Source: Pseudohalioglobus lutimaris
GTDB lineage: Bacteria > Pseudomonadota > Gammaproteobacteria > Pseudomonadales > Halieaceae
NCBI RefSeq assembly: GCF_002866825.1
Contig: NZ_PKUS01000001.1
Coordinates: 1 to 64,000 of the forward strand
Direction of reading: 5' to 3'
Length of the DNA stretch: 64,000 nt
Below are positions 1 to 8,996 of this stretch, piece after piece. A program made the translations under genes and the position numbers. The notes beneath the pieces are model-generated. The model was not told the origin of the DNA and ran no database searches. It saw only the letters and a list, made by a program, of their open reading frames with translations. Positions within the stretch are counted from its first letter, which is position 1. Each line of letters starts with the position of its first letter.

Positions 1-384
1 GTACCGTGATAGCTTGGGTTTAACGAACTAAATAAGTCCAAGAAAAGGGCCGCATCCCCAGGGTTTGCACTGAAAAATGAACAGGCATTCGAGCCCTATC
101 TTTAAGTATCCATAAGAATGTGGCGTCCAGGTGGGCCAGGCCGTCATGCAAATAGCTGCTGAAGACGAATCAATATTCGGTGCAATTCAACAGACATTGT
201 CGTTGTCCGGCTAGCAATCCATTCGTTCGTTTAAGTGAGAACTTCGAGGTTATCAAAAGCGACTTGGTTTTTCTCAACATATTACTGTTTGTTAAACATC
301 CGCATAAGATAGCATTGAGCAAAGATACACGGCGAGAAACGCCACAATGTTGGATAGTTCGAAAAGCAGGCTTATAACCCCCAA
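1..384. other. Left-edge stretch without a supported gene
   Basis: The first 384 bases hold no reading frame that looks like a protein. One 65-codon frame at 180-377 has no ribosome binding site and a composition unlike its neighbours. The stretch presumably contains the promoter of the metalloprotease that follows, but I cannot single out convincing -35/-10 boxes. Confidence 0.5.
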
Positions 385-1545
385 ATGAAAGAAATACGAT
401 CCTGGATGATCTTCGGCTTCTTGTGCGTGGCCAGCGTTATGGCAGTGTTCTGGCTGGAGGAAGGAACTAACGCAGGCATCCTTGGAGCACTGACAAAGCT
501 CACCAAGAGTTACGGCACACCTGGCACCTACGCTTCCGAAAACCCACCTCAGGAACTGACATCAGATACACCGCTGTCTATCAGCGAAAGCGCCACGAAC
601 CACGCCTCAAAACGCGACCGGCCTTGGCAAGCGCATAGTAGAGGCGACCAGTTTGTCTGTAATCGCCCTCCCACCAAATCTCGCTCAGACGTAAAGCGCA
701 ACCTTGTCTACAGTTGGATCGATGAAAACGGTCAGACGCATATGTCAGATTCACCACCTAAAGACCACATTGCTTCTGTAACTGATCTATCAGATAGCAA
801 GCAAGAGTTTACCTACACGGTAAACGATGACGGCGCAAACCTTCCGGTAGCCTTTCAGGGGAAACTCTCTGCCGGCGCAAAGCGTATCTACGACACCTGG
901 AACTTCTTTTTGGGTGAGGAGAAGCTCCGTCAAACACACATCACGGTCCGGGTGATTGGTGGTCCCGCCAGATTCGACGCTTTCAGGAAAGAGGTATGGC
1001 CAAATAGCCTGCCCGCGGGCGGCTTCTACAGCCCCAGTAAAAATGTGGCTTACGTGAAATATGACCCCAAGCGTCCTGAAAATGCGATCCGAACGACTTT
1101 TCACGAAGTGTCACACCTTATAACCGCTGGGCACCTGGGCTCTACACCACCATGGCTTACTGAAGGACTGGCCGAGTACTTCGAGACGATGGAGGTAAGC
1201 CATCAAGGGGGAACCATCTACCCAAACGAGGCCCATATCAGGCTTTTACAGCGCAACCCCATACCCAGGCTGGATAGTTTCCTATCCGTAACTCGATCAC
1301 AATGGAACGGCGAAATGCGAGAGATGAACTACGCTGTGGCCTGGTCATTGATGCACTTCTTAATGCAGGGTCCACCGGGGGTGTATGCGATGAAGGAGGT
1401 AGTGGAGCAAGCCCATACCAATCTTTGTAAGCCATTCGCAACAAAGAAAGCTCTGCACGAGGCCTATCAGGGTGGATTACAGCGACTCGAGGCTGACTGG
1501 AGGCAGTGGATGGCGATGCGAGGGTTTGGTATTCAACAAATTTAA
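385..1545 (+). CDS. Secreted/anchored zinc metalloprotease with DUF4124 segment
   Basis: A 386-residue protein with an N-terminal hydrophobic segment (about residues 7-24) that should act as a signal peptide or anchor. Around residues 109-126 the text YSWIDENGQTHMSDSPP matches the DUF4124 pattern, a short module common in exported proteobacterial proteins. The C-terminal half contains HEVSH (residues 240-244), a HExxH zinc motif, followed by WLTEGLAEYFE, where Glu260 or Glu264 would be the third zinc ligand of a gluzincin (DUF1570-like) peptidase. The substrate is unknown; the active site should face the periplasm or outside. The ATG at 385 is preceded by a weak ribosome binding site. It stands alone, with the IS30 element just downstream. 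The metal-protease fold is well supported, the biological role is not. Confidence 0.75.
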   Translation: MKEIRSWMIFGFLCVASVMAVFWLEEGTNAGILGALTKLTKSYGTPGTYASENPPQELTSDTPLSISESATNHASKRDRPWQAHSRGDQFVCNRPPTKSRSDVKRNLVYSWIDENGQTHMSDSPPKDHIASVTDLSDSKQEFTYTVNDDGANLPVAFQGKLSAGAKRIYDTWNFFLGEEKLRQTHITVRVIGGPARFDAFRKEVWPNSLPAGGFYSPSKNVAYVKYDPKRPENAIRTTFHEVSHLITAGHLGSTPPWLTEGLAEYFETMEVSHQGGTIYPNEAHIRLLQRNPIPRLDSFLSVTRSQWNGEMREMNYAVAWSLMHFLMQGPPGVYAMKEVVEQAHTNLCKPFATKKALHEAYQGGLQRLEADWRQWMAMRGFGIQQI

Positions 1546-1651
1546 CCTGTAAGCGGCCCATCCAATCTGGTGTGCTACCGCAAATCACTCGTAGGTTCGT
1601 AGTCAGAGTCCTGAGGCATTGAACCGCTACTCAAAATTCTATCAACACCTA

Positions 1652-1675
1652 GTGAAAAGGGGTCAGCTTAGACTC
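1652..1675 (+). repeat. IS30 element left inverted repeat
   Basis: These 24 bases match the reverse complement of 2735-2758 at 21 positions (mismatches at one internal base and at an AG/GA pair). Homology between the two ends continues weakly inward (both carry AGTGCAACAC about 32-45 bases in). Confidence 0.85.
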
Positions 1676-1713
1676 TAGTTGCTAGTGCAACACTTCAGGG
1701 CATTATAGAGCGC

Positions 1714-2736
1714 ATGACCTACTATGATCACCTTGGCCCGGAAGAACGGGCCGTCATTATGCTTGAGCGAGACCGCGGAGCCAGCCTTCGACAGATAGCG
1801 AGTCGATTGGGCCGAAGCCCCTCTACCGTCTCTCGAGAACTCAAGCGAAACACCCAATCAAGCGAGTACTGTGCCACCCGCGCCGGTAAGGCATATCAAC
1901 GCAGGCGCGAGCGATGCGTTAAACCGCGTAAGCTTGTGGCCAACCCTGCACTATGGCAGTTTGTTGAGTCGCAGTTAGTCTCTGACAAATGGTCGCCGGA
2001 GCAGATTGCAGCGACCCTGAAGATCCGTTATCCAGAACGAGCCGATATGCACGTTAGTCCTGAAACAATCTATGCACATATCTATGCATACCCCAGGGGC
2101 GAGTTCAGGAAGTTGTGCGTGGAGTCACTCCGGCGTGGAAAGTCGAAGCGCGGCCCTAGAGGTTCAAGGGAGAGCAACTATTCCAGCCTGAAGATTGCGC
2201 CGGAGCAGCGCATAGCCAGCCGTCCAGCGGCAGTGAACTCTCGCGAGATTGCTGGTCACTGGGAGGGTGACCTGATTGTGGGAGCAATGAACCAATCTTG
2301 CGTCGGCACATTGGTCGAGCGTAAGACGGGGTTCGTGATTTTGGCTCGAATGGAGAGTAAATCGGCGTCACACGTTCGCGAAGGTTTTGAGTTGAGCATG
2401 GCGCATGTTCCGGACTTTCTACGCTTGTCGATGACTTATGATCGCGGCGCTGAAATGGCCGAGCACCCGTTGATGTCGCGGCATCTCGATTTGAAGATCT
2501 ACTTTGCCGACTGTAAGGCGCCCTGGCAGCGTGGCAGCAGTGAGAACATCAATGGTTTGATCAGGCAGTTCTTGCCCAAAGGGGAGGACTTAAAAAAACA
2601 CGACCAGGCGGAGTTGGATTACATAGCTTTTCTGCTGAACACCCGACCGAGAAAGCGATTTGGCTTTAGGACACCGCAGGATCTAATGGAAAAGGAGCTA
2701 GAGGAAGGCCTCATACGTGTTGCACTTGATTCTTGA
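1714..2736 (+). CDS. IS30-family transposase
   Basis: A 340-residue DDE transposase that would cut and join the ends of the surrounding element. The N-terminus (residues 5-45) is the IS30 helix-turn-helix, including LRQIASRLGRSPSTVSRELK. The catalytic core shows Asp186 in HWEGDLIVG, Asp243 in TYDRGAEM and Glu278 in RGSSENINGLIRQFLPKG, with the second-to-third residue spacing of about 35 typical of the family. Length is normal for IS30 (320-380 residues) and there is no frameshift, so it may be active. The stop codon lies inside the right inverted repeat, as is usual for compact insertion sequences. Confidence 0.95.
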   Translation: MTYYDHLGPEERAVIMLERDRGASLRQIASRLGRSPSTVSRELKRNTQSSEYCATRAGKAYQRRRERCVKPRKLVANPALWQFVESQLVSDKWSPEQIAATLKIRYPERADMHVSPETIYAHIYAYPRGEFRKLCVESLRRGKSKRGPRGSRESNYSSLKIAPEQRIASRPAAVNSREIAGHWEGDLIVGAMNQSCVGTLVERKTGFVILARMESKSASHVREGFELSMAHVPDFLRLSMTYDRGAEMAEHPLMSRHLDLKIYFADCKAPWQRGSSENINGLIRQFLPKGEDLKKHDQAELDYIAFLLNTRPRKRFGFRTPQDLMEKELEEGLIRVALDS

Positions 2737-2758
2737 GTTCAAGCTGACCCCTTATCAC
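2735..2758 (-). repeat. IS30 element right inverted repeat
   Basis: Partner of the left end at 1652-1675, inverted, 21 of 24 bases identical. It overlaps the transposase stop codon. Confidence 0.85.
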
Positions 2759-2993
2759 CGCGGCAGTTACAGTGTATCTATCTGAACGGCCAACAAACAT
2801 AGGCCGCCCAGCGAGTCAGACCATCGTGCAATTTCCAGCCGAAAATGGCTCAATATTTTGGTAAATAAACACTCTTTGTAAGCGGCTGTTTCGCAACTCA
2901 CCGCACGAGTCACTCTATCTGTCGTGTAACGCAGGCAAGTACATGCAAGACGCGTCATGCTTCAGTCTCAGCAACCAGACTGGAAACCCTGTG

Positions 2994-3530
2994 ATGAAGA
3001 TATCAACGCTCCTGTTAACACTAACGCTCATAAGCGCACCCGCGTTTGCGATCGAAGAACCCCTTGCAGACCGGCCCGGTTACGTGGACTTCAGTAGCCT
3101 TTCCGGGGACTATGGCCAGCCACGGGTTATGATCGATCTCGGCAGCTCGCTGCTGACCTTGATCAGCAATTTTAAGCACGAGGATCCCATGGCCCAGGAA
3201 GCGCTGCGCAATCTTGAGTCCGTCCGCGTCCACGTCTACAACACGGCAGGTGACACAACGCCGGCGAACGAGCGCATGACAGCGATAAACGAATCGCTTC
3301 AGGCGCTGGAGTGGGAACAGATCGTGCGCGTACGCGAGCCCGACCAGCAGGTCGACATCTATATCAAATACGGCGACAACATCGTGCACGGCCTCACGGT
3401 GATGGCAGTAGATGAGGAAGAAGCTGTGTTCATCAATATCCTCGGTGATGTCGATCCCGAGCAACTTGCCGGGGTCGTAAAACACATGGACGTTGATCTC
3501 GACGTCGACATGGCCATGCACACACCGTGA
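2994..3530 (+). CDS. DUF4252 family secreted protein
   Basis: I place the start at the ATG at 2994 because the protein then begins with a classic signal peptide (MKISTLLLTLTLISAPAFA); the upstream in-frame ATG at 2943 would bury it. The mature protein of about 160 residues shows the DUF4252 layout: a short helix-strand region (PGYVDFSSL), a central segment (LESVRVHVYN) and a C-terminal VFINILGDVDPEQLAGV motif. DUF4252 proteins are exported proteins of unknown function, often found near ECF sigma factors, but none is present here. The stop overlaps the start of the next, homologous gene (TGATG), so the two are translationally coupled and probably arose by duplication. Confidence 0.75.
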   Translation: MKISTLLLTLTLISAPAFAIEEPLADRPGYVDFSSLSGDYGQPRVMIDLGSSLLTLISNFKHEDPMAQEALRNLESVRVHVYNTAGDTTPANERMTAINESLQALEWEQIVRVREPDQQVDIYIKYGDNIVHGLTVMAVDEEEAVFINILGDVDPEQLAGVVKHMDVDLDVDMAMHTP

Positions 3531-4075
3531 TGCGTGCTCTGTATAAGATTGTGCCTGTTGCGGTGTTGGTGGTGCTCACCAGCGCCTGTGGCTTCACGGC
3601 TTCATCGCGAAACCCCGGCTACGTTAGCTTCGATGAAGCACATTACAGCGACCTGCGGCGCGACACCTCCATTTCCATAGGTCCTGCTTTGCTAACCGTC
3701 GCCGCGCGACATGTGGATGACGATCCTAAAGCAAAAGTGCTGCTCGCAGCGCTGGACGGTGTGCGGGTAAAGGTTTACCACATTGATGAAAAGGCCGATC
3801 TTGCGCAGCTTGTAGGCCACATCAACGCGGTGGCGAACTCCATGGATGATCGCTGGCAGCGGATCGTACGTGTCCAGGAAGATGACGCGACTACGCACGT
3901 CCTGATCAAGCACTCGAATGAGGCCATTCTTGGCCTGGCGATTCTCGCTGTAGAAGGGGAAGAGCTTGTTTTCGTCAACGTGATGGGCGAACTGACGCCA
4001 GCGGTACTTCAGGAGTTGTCTCCGGCGACTGCCAAGGAACAGGCCCTCGCGCTGCGCTACATACCCCTGAACTAG
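3530..4075 (+). CDS. DUF4252 family lipoprotein
   Basis: A 181-residue paralogue of the preceding gene. The start ATG at 3530 overlaps the upstream TGA by one base; a GTG at 3527 is the alternative. The N-terminus ends in LTSAC, a lipobox, so the protein is likely a lipoprotein rather than soluble like its neighbour. The shared signature GYVSFDEA, VRVKVYHIDE and LVFVNVMGELTPAVLQEL places it in DUF4252. The pairing of one soluble and one lipid-anchored copy suggests that they act together at the envelope, which is inference. The gene ends 14 bases before the first long palindromic repeat. Confidence 0.75.
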   Translation: MRALYKIVPVAVLVVLTSACGFTASSRNPGYVSFDEAHYSDLRRDTSISIGPALLTVAARHVDDDPKAKVLLAALDGVRVKVYHIDEKADLAQLVGHINAVANSMDDRWQRIVRVQEDDATTHVLIKHSNEAILGLAILAVEGEELVFVNVMGELTPAVLQELSPATAKEQALALRYIPLN

Positions 4076-4089
4076 CCTCGAACGAAATT

Positions 4090-4210
4090 GGGGACAGACC
4101 ACGATTACCCGAGTGCCGACCTGCATTCACGGCTTGTTCATCTGACAAGTTGACGCCCCAGGTGAACAGAACCGGCTTCAAATCGCTGGATGAAACCGTG
4201 GTCTGTCCCC
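4090..4210 (+). repeat. MITE-like repeat, long form, copy 1
   Basis: A 121-base unit whose ends are perfect 14-base inverted repeats, GGGGACAGACCACG at 4090-4103 and CGTGGTCTGTCCCC at 4197-4210. It is identical in length to the unit at 5594-5714 and differs from it at only 8 positions. The interior contains CTTGTTCATCTGACAAG, a smaller hairpin. It encodes nothing. It resembles the REP/MITE-type elements carrying the GGGGACAGACCACG motif that are mobilised in trans by RAYT-type (REP-associated Y1) transposases. No such transposase is in the window. Confidence 0.9.
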
Positions 4211-4439
4211 TATTATTAACCGGTTGAAGCGATAGTAGAGCCAGGGAGCCTGCCCCAGAGGTGCTTTGGGCACTGCGTGGGAAATGATCTCGGAAGGGAA
4301 TTGGTGACGTTTGTATGCTTTCATACACCGACCCTAACAATTTGCACATTCAACTTGTCAGTACCCCGAAACTTACTGGCCACCACGCCACTGCCATACA
4401 ATAATGCTCTCCGGGCAATCTCCAGGTTGATGAAATTTG

Positions 4440-5612
4440 ATGAAAAAGTGGATGTGGACACTATCGATCGTTGTACTGCTGCTGAGTGTCTCGTACGCAG
4501 TGCTAAATATGGGGCGACAGCCTGAGCCGTTCCCAGCCAGCTCACGCAGTAAAGCGCTGCTACAGGTCGGTCCGTTGCAAGTGCTTCAGCACGACGAGGT
4601 ATTCATCGACGACAGCCGCCCCACCAATGCCAACCGCGGCTACGCGGGTGATAAGGTACGCCGATTGGAAGGCACCATCTGGCACCCCAGCACTAAAGAC
4701 GGAGGGCCTTACCCACTCGTTGTGTACAGCCATGGCTTCAGTTCCAACAGAGAAGGCGGCGCCTATTTGGCAGAACAGCTGGCGAGCCTGGGGTTCGTGG
4801 TGGCTGCCGTTGACTACCCCTTGACCAGCCGCGGCGCTCCGGGCGGCCCCAATGCGAAGGATGTTGTGAATCAGCCCGGCGATATCAGCTTTCTTATCGA
4901 TCGTTTACTGGTACAAAATAATACCCCCGGTCATGTGCTGGAGGGAATGCTGGATGGCTCCCGTATCGGCGTTACTGGTATCTCCCTGGGAGGAATGACG
5001 ACGACCCTGGTGAGCTTTCACCCTGAAATGCGTGATCCACGCATCGGTGCTGCTTTATCCATCGCCGGCCCAACTGCTTTATTTACCGATACTTTTTTTA
5101 CGTTCACGCAGGTGCCATTCCTGATGCTGGCTGGCGACATCGATGCACTGGTTCCGTACCTCACCAATGCCGCACCGGTAATAGACAAGGTTCCCGGCTC
5201 CCAACTGGTCACCGTGACAGGCGGCTCACACACGGGTTTTGCGGGGCCCGCAGCGCCATTGCGCTGGATGAAAAATCCGGATGCCCTGGGCTGCTATATG
5301 GCTAATCGCAACATCGACGGGGATGAGGAAGACACCTGGTATGACCTGATTGGCACAGAGGCGCAGGGAATTGACCACAAAACGAAAAACGATTTTTGTC
5401 TGGTGGACCCGCTACCGAAAGCGATCAACGTTCTTCGCCAGCAGATGATTACCTCAGTGGTTGTGACCAGTTTCTTCCAGAGTGTTTTTGCGCCCAAAGC
5501 AGAGCAGCGAGAGGCGGCACGGTTCTTTTTGAGTAATACATTGGCCGGGGAATTGCCCGATGTCAGCTACCGGCGTGCACCCAGTAGGAAATTGGGGACA
5601 GACCACGATTAG
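4440..5612 (+). CDS. Alpha/beta hydrolase, dienelactone/PAF-acetylhydrolase-like, membrane-anchored
   Basis: About 390 residues starting at ATG 4440 (a TTG lies directly before it). Residues 5-24 form a hydrophobic anchor or signal. The fold is an alpha/beta hydrolase: VVYSHGF (oxyanion region, about residue 95-101), nucleophile Ser in GISLGG (about residue 182), acid Asp in AGDIDALVP (about 235) and base His in TGGSHTGF (about 264). The conserved block NQPGDISFLID is shared with the second hydrolase at 20881-21954, so the two are paralogues. Likely an esterase or lipase on small or polyester substrates; the substrate is not readable from sequence. Oddity: the last codons and the stop TAG fall inside the palindromic repeat at 5594-5714, so the repeat supplies the C-terminal tail (KLGTDHD). 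Confidence 0.8.
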   Translation: MKKWMWTLSIVVLLLSVSYAVLNMGRQPEPFPASSRSKALLQVGPLQVLQHDEVFIDDSRPTNANRGYAGDKVRRLEGTIWHPSTKDGGPYPLVVYSHGFSSNREGGAYLAEQLASLGFVVAAVDYPLTSRGAPGGPNAKDVVNQPGDISFLIDRLLVQNNTPGHVLEGMLDGSRIGVTGISLGGMTTTLVSFHPEMRDPRIGAALSIAGPTALFTDTFFTFTQVPFLMLAGDIDALVPYLTNAAPVIDKVPGSQLVTVTGGSHTGFAGPAAPLRWMKNPDALGCYMANRNIDGDEEDTWYDLIGTEAQGIDHKTKNDFCLVDPLPKAINVLRQQMITSVVVTSFFQSVFAPKAEQREAARFFLSNTLAGELPDVSYRRAPSRKLGTDHD

Positions 5613-5714
5613 CCGAGTGCCGACCGGCATTCGCGTCTTGTTCATCCGACAAGTTGACGCCCCTGGTGAACTGAACCGGCTTCAAAGCGCTGGATGAAAC
5701 CGTGGTCTGTCCCC
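5594..5714 (+). repeat. MITE-like repeat, long form, copy 2
   Basis: A second 121-base unit, in the same orientation and about 93 percent identical to 4090-4210, with the same perfect 14-base terminal inverted repeats. It sits between the converging 3' ends of the hydrolase and the GH9 gene: it donates the hydrolase's stop codon and ends 5 bases before the GH9 stop. The right end is followed by GTTTTT, as in both short copies. Confidence 0.9.
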
Positions 5715-5719
5715 GTTTT

Positions 5720-8700
5720 TCAATCATCCGCGATAGAGGCGAGCAGGCGCAGATAGGCGATCTGATAGCCGTTCGAATTCTCATTCAACTCCCACGGCGT
5801 CAGGTCAACGCCGGACTGGCTAATACGTTGATTGCTCTGACGGAAGACCTTTAGCGGCGGTTGACCTGCGAGGCCAGCCGCTTGTTTCTTGGCTGCCGCA
5901 TAATTGGGATTCGGCCCACCGAGGAGGAAGCCCGGAGCCGGTCCGAACAGGCTCGTCCTGGCATTGTCGAAATCCGTCCCGTCATTGAACCATGTGTGGT
6001 AAAACTCGTCAGCCGAGCGTTCCGCACCAAACGTATCCATATTGGACAAATAGACGAGCCCGAAGGGATTCACGCCGTGGATATAGTGCAGATAGCCAGA
6101 GGCTGAGCGTTTGTTCTCCTCCGCATTATTCGGGCCGAGTCCAAAGGTGTTCATCTGCTGATACATCACGCCACGATGTGAAACGGCGCGGTTGGATCCA
6201 AACCCGACAAAGCCAAGCTGATCGGGGTCATTCGCATAATCATTGACCATATAGGCGCGGTATATGTCGTCGCCCGTCGCCCAGCCCGTGTCGTAATTTC
6301 CGAACCCAAAGGAGAACGCATTATCAAGCGCTGTCCTGATTGAGTTCTTCAGGCCCCTATTCCCGCCAGAGATACTGGTGTAATACATAAAGGCAGTCTG
6401 TTCGTCGGAAACATCGGGCTGTACAAACCCTGCATTGAACTTCGCGTTTCGCCAATTGTTCGAGATATAGTTCTGATAAGAGGCGATTCGGGTGAGGTCA
6501 TAGAGATAGATGGCCGCAATGCGTCGGCGCTGCTGCTGATAGGACAGATCGTTGTTTCCGCAATTGCCGCTAAACCCGTCTTCCTGCTCACCGGCGGCTA
6601 CGCCATTACTTTCATTACAGAATTTCACAGCCGGATTACGCTGCGCCCAACTATAGGCATCAATCGCGCGTTGTTCGAGGTCACTTGCGAGGGTTGGGAA
6701 CACGCCCGCATCGTCAAATACCTTTGACGCAAAGGCAAAGGCCGCAGCCGCACTCAATGTCGCTGAGGTTGTGGGCGGACCGTAACGACTTTGGCCCGTG
6801 TTAGACGAGGGCGGGCTGTTATCATCGCTCGATTCCAGGACCGAGATGACGGACCCATTCGACTGTTGATGCCGCACGAGGGATTCGACGCCCCACCGGA
6901 TTTCGTCCAGCATATCGGAAATGCCATTTCCCGAGTTCGGCATGTCAAAATCATCGCCCCACACATCCGGCGTGTCACGATAGGCATGCAGCATGCAGAG
7001 GATATAATTTGCTGTCCAATTCGTGTATTTGTTCAAATCACCGGCATCATACCAACCGCCCCGCAAATCTTTGCGGTTCGCGGATTGAGACGTATTCCAG
7101 AAGCGCGCATCCTGATCCTGGTTCGGGCCGAGGTGACTGGCCGTATCCGCCCAGGGCGAGGTTTCTACAGTGCTCTTATCAAAGCCTGAGCGCTGATAGA
7201 GGAAAGTCCGGAACGCCGTTTTTAAGACTTCGTCATAAACATCATCGCCAATCTCAAACGTGGCGGAACGCGCATCATTTTCCGCGTCATAGATATAGTA
7301 CTCGCCCGGCGTGTTGACCTGCGAGAAATTAAACCACCACGCACGGTCGCCTGAAAACGCCTGTTCGCCGCCGCCATTGCGCACCGTGCGATTGCCGGAG
7401 AAAACCTGTCTGCCGGTCGCGGCGTTTATGACCTGGAGCGTCCTCCCCGGGACATAATTCTCGGCAGTAGAACTGCCGAAGCCGGTAATGCCGTCGCGGA
7501 TCACGGCCACTTTGGTCATGCCCGGTTTATAACCGAATTGATCGACAAGAAGATGGTCAAGGTCGACCTCGCCGAGCATGGGCACCCCACCATCACCTTC
7601 GGACAGACGGTTAATTTCGAAAGATTGCAAATTCGTGCCGCCGTAGCCCTTGAAAACCAGGACGATATTGCGGAAGCCCTGCGGGTCATTTGTGAGCTTC
7701 ACCGTCGCGTCAGTATAGTTGTCATAGCTGCCCGTATTGGGGAGGTTGACGGTGCCGTATAATTTTCCGTTGGGGCCGCCATTTCTAACTTCCATGGTCA
7801 TGGGAAGGCTGGACCCGCGCGCATAGGACACCGTGATTTCCGGATTATAGGAGAGCGACACATTATTGAAGCGCAGCCAGGCCGGGTTGCCATCAACGCC
7901 CGCACTGCTGCCCCCGCCGCCGGGGCCGAAGAAGAAATTCATATTCGACGCAGCCGACCTATTGCCCGGAAAAAGCTCTGTGGTGAGCGGTTGACGGCGC
8001 ATATCGACCCAATCGACATCAACGTCGCCGTCGCCCCTGAATTTGAAAAACACATCGCTCCGCCCCGCTGTGAGGGTCTCGTTGAAGTTGACGCCGCGCA
8101 CTCTGAACGTTTCGAATGACCCCGTAGACGGCAAGGGGATGGAGGCGACGGCTGGCGTGTTGAGCGAGCCAAAATGGACATCCATACCCGCATCACCCGT
8201 TACGCCGCGCGCATAGCGAACGCGCAGCCTCTTAAACCCCTGCCCGCGCCTGTCATTGGTGAAGGCGATATATTCATTGGGAGAATCTGAAATCACGACC
8301 CGATTCGACACAACGGTTCCGCCAAACACGTCCGCACCCTCGGCCTGATAGATCAGGCGCTGTGCGCGGCCGAGTTGGGCCCAATTGACACGATCAACCG
8401 GACCAGTAAACCGTAGGAAGAGGCTTTGCGTTCCAGAGCGACTGTCCGCCGCCAGTCGCTTGCTCTTGTAATTCGTTGGACCATCAGTCTGCTCGAGTGG
8501 CCCTTCGGCCAGAACCGGCCCCGTGGGACTATCTAGGCGTAATTCATATCCCGCGGCGGCGGCCGTTGACTTGGAATAGCGCAGCGTCACGCTATCGAAA
8601 CCCGCCCCTAGATTGACATTATCAAAACGCAGCCAGTCTCCCGTGGAGATATTTGTCACATGTTTATTCACGGTCGTCGTGCCGGACTGGCCGTTTCTGG

Positions 8701-8824
8701 CCTCGGCTTGAAGCGTCCGGATCGCGTCATGGGTCAGGGATTGGGCGAAAGCTGCAGTCACGAGGCCGGGCGCAAAGCCGACTATAAGCGTGGAGGCGAG
8801 CAACGCGCGGACGGATAATGACAT
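5720..8824 (-). CDS. Glycoside hydrolase family 9 cellulase with CBM-like modules
   Basis: A 1034-residue secreted enzyme that should cleave beta-1,4-glucan. Signal peptide to about residue 28 (AFAQS). Residues about 30-410 form three beta-rich blocks with repeated phrases (DWLRFDNVNLG, EYIAFTND, AWLRFNNVSL), which look like CBM6/CBM35-type carbohydrate-binding modules. Residues about 420-525 (LLVDQFGYKPG) are the Ig-like N-terminal domain of GH9. The catalytic domain follows: GGWYDAGDLNKY (about 589-600) carries the catalytic Asp pair and ELNENSNGYQ (about 1012-1021) the general acid Glu. The start ATG has a good AGGGGAG site. No dockerin or PEP-CTERM tag. It is an isolated gene with palindromic repeats close to both ends, which is compatible with acquisition as a unit. 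Confidence 0.9.
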   Translation of the reverse strand: MSLSVRALLASTLIVGFAPGLVTAAFAQSLTHDAIRTLQAEARNGQSGTTTVNKHVTNISTGDWLRFDNVNLGAGFDSVTLRYSKSTAAAAGYELRLDSPTGPVLAEGPLEQTDGPTNYKSKRLAADSRSGTQSLFLRFTGPVDRVNWAQLGRAQRLIYQAEGADVFGGTVVSNRVVISDSPNEYIAFTNDRRGQGFKRLRVRYARGVTGDAGMDVHFGSLNTPAVASIPLPSTGSFETFRVRGVNFNETLTAGRSDVFFKFRGDGDVDVDWVDMRRQPLTTELFPGNRSAASNMNFFFGPGGGGSSAGVDGNPAWLRFNNVSLSYNPEITVSYARGSSLPMTMEVRNGGPNGKLYGTVNLPNTGSYDNYTDATVKLTNDPQGFRNIVLVFKGYGGTNLQSFEINRLSEGDGGVPMLGEVDLDHLLVDQFGYKPGMTKVAVIRDGITGFGSSTAENYVPGRTLQVINAATGRQVFSGNRTVRNGGGEQAFSGDRAWWFNFSQVNTPGEYYIYDAENDARSATFEIGDDVYDEVLKTAFRTFLYQRSGFDKSTVETSPWADTASHLGPNQDQDARFWNTSQSANRKDLRGGWYDAGDLNKYTNWTANYILCMLHAYRDTPDVWGDDFDMPNSGNGISDMLDEIRWGVESLVRHQQSNGSVISVLESSDDNSPPSSNTGQSRYGPPTTSATLSAAAAFAFASKVFDDAGVFPTLASDLEQRAIDAYSWAQRNPAVKFCNESNGVAAGEQEDGFSGNCGNNDLSYQQQRRRIAAIYLYDLTRIASYQNYISNNWRNAKFNAGFVQPDVSDEQTAFMYYTSISGGNRGLKNSIRTALDNAFSFGFGNYDTGWATGDDIYRAYMVNDYANDPDQLGFVGFGSNRAVSHRGVMYQQMNTFGLGPNNAEENKRSASGYLHYIHGVNPFGLVYLSNMDTFGAERSADEFYHTWFNDGTDFDNARTSLFGPAPGFLLGGPNPNYAAAKKQAAGLAGQPPLKVFRQSNQRISQSGVDLTPWELNENSNGYQIAYLRLLASIADD

Positions 8825-8996
8825 GAGCTCCCCTGGAAGTTGCTTTTTATGGTTAATGATACCTTACCCTTAATCGCAACTTCAGTTTGCTAAAGTCAGT
8901 TGTGGGAATTCTGCGCACAGGTCGCACGCTTTGTATGGTTATGCGGAGGGCGTTGCCCCTGTTGGGCTAATCCCAAAACCCCGCTCCGGGGAAACT

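Larger units (their letters stand above)
1652..2758 (+). mobile_element. Complete IS30-family insertion sequence
   Basis: An element of about 1.1 kb bounded by inverted repeats. The left end begins GTGAAAAGGGGTCAGCTT and the right end, read on the other strand, begins GTGATAAGGGGTCAGCTT. It encloses one intact transposase frame. Outside the repeats I see no clear target-site duplication, so the exact outer boundary could differ by a few bases. The element lies between two genes and does not visibly interrupt a coding frame. Confidence 0.85.

Noticed and set aside
180-377. 65-codon open frame at the left edge
   Set aside because: No ribosome binding site, unlikely composition and no recognisable motif.
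4090-5714. Composite transposon carrying the hydrolase
   Set aside because: The two repeats lack any transposase and are far shorter than insertion sequences; a true composite transposon is not supported, only bracketing by small repeats.
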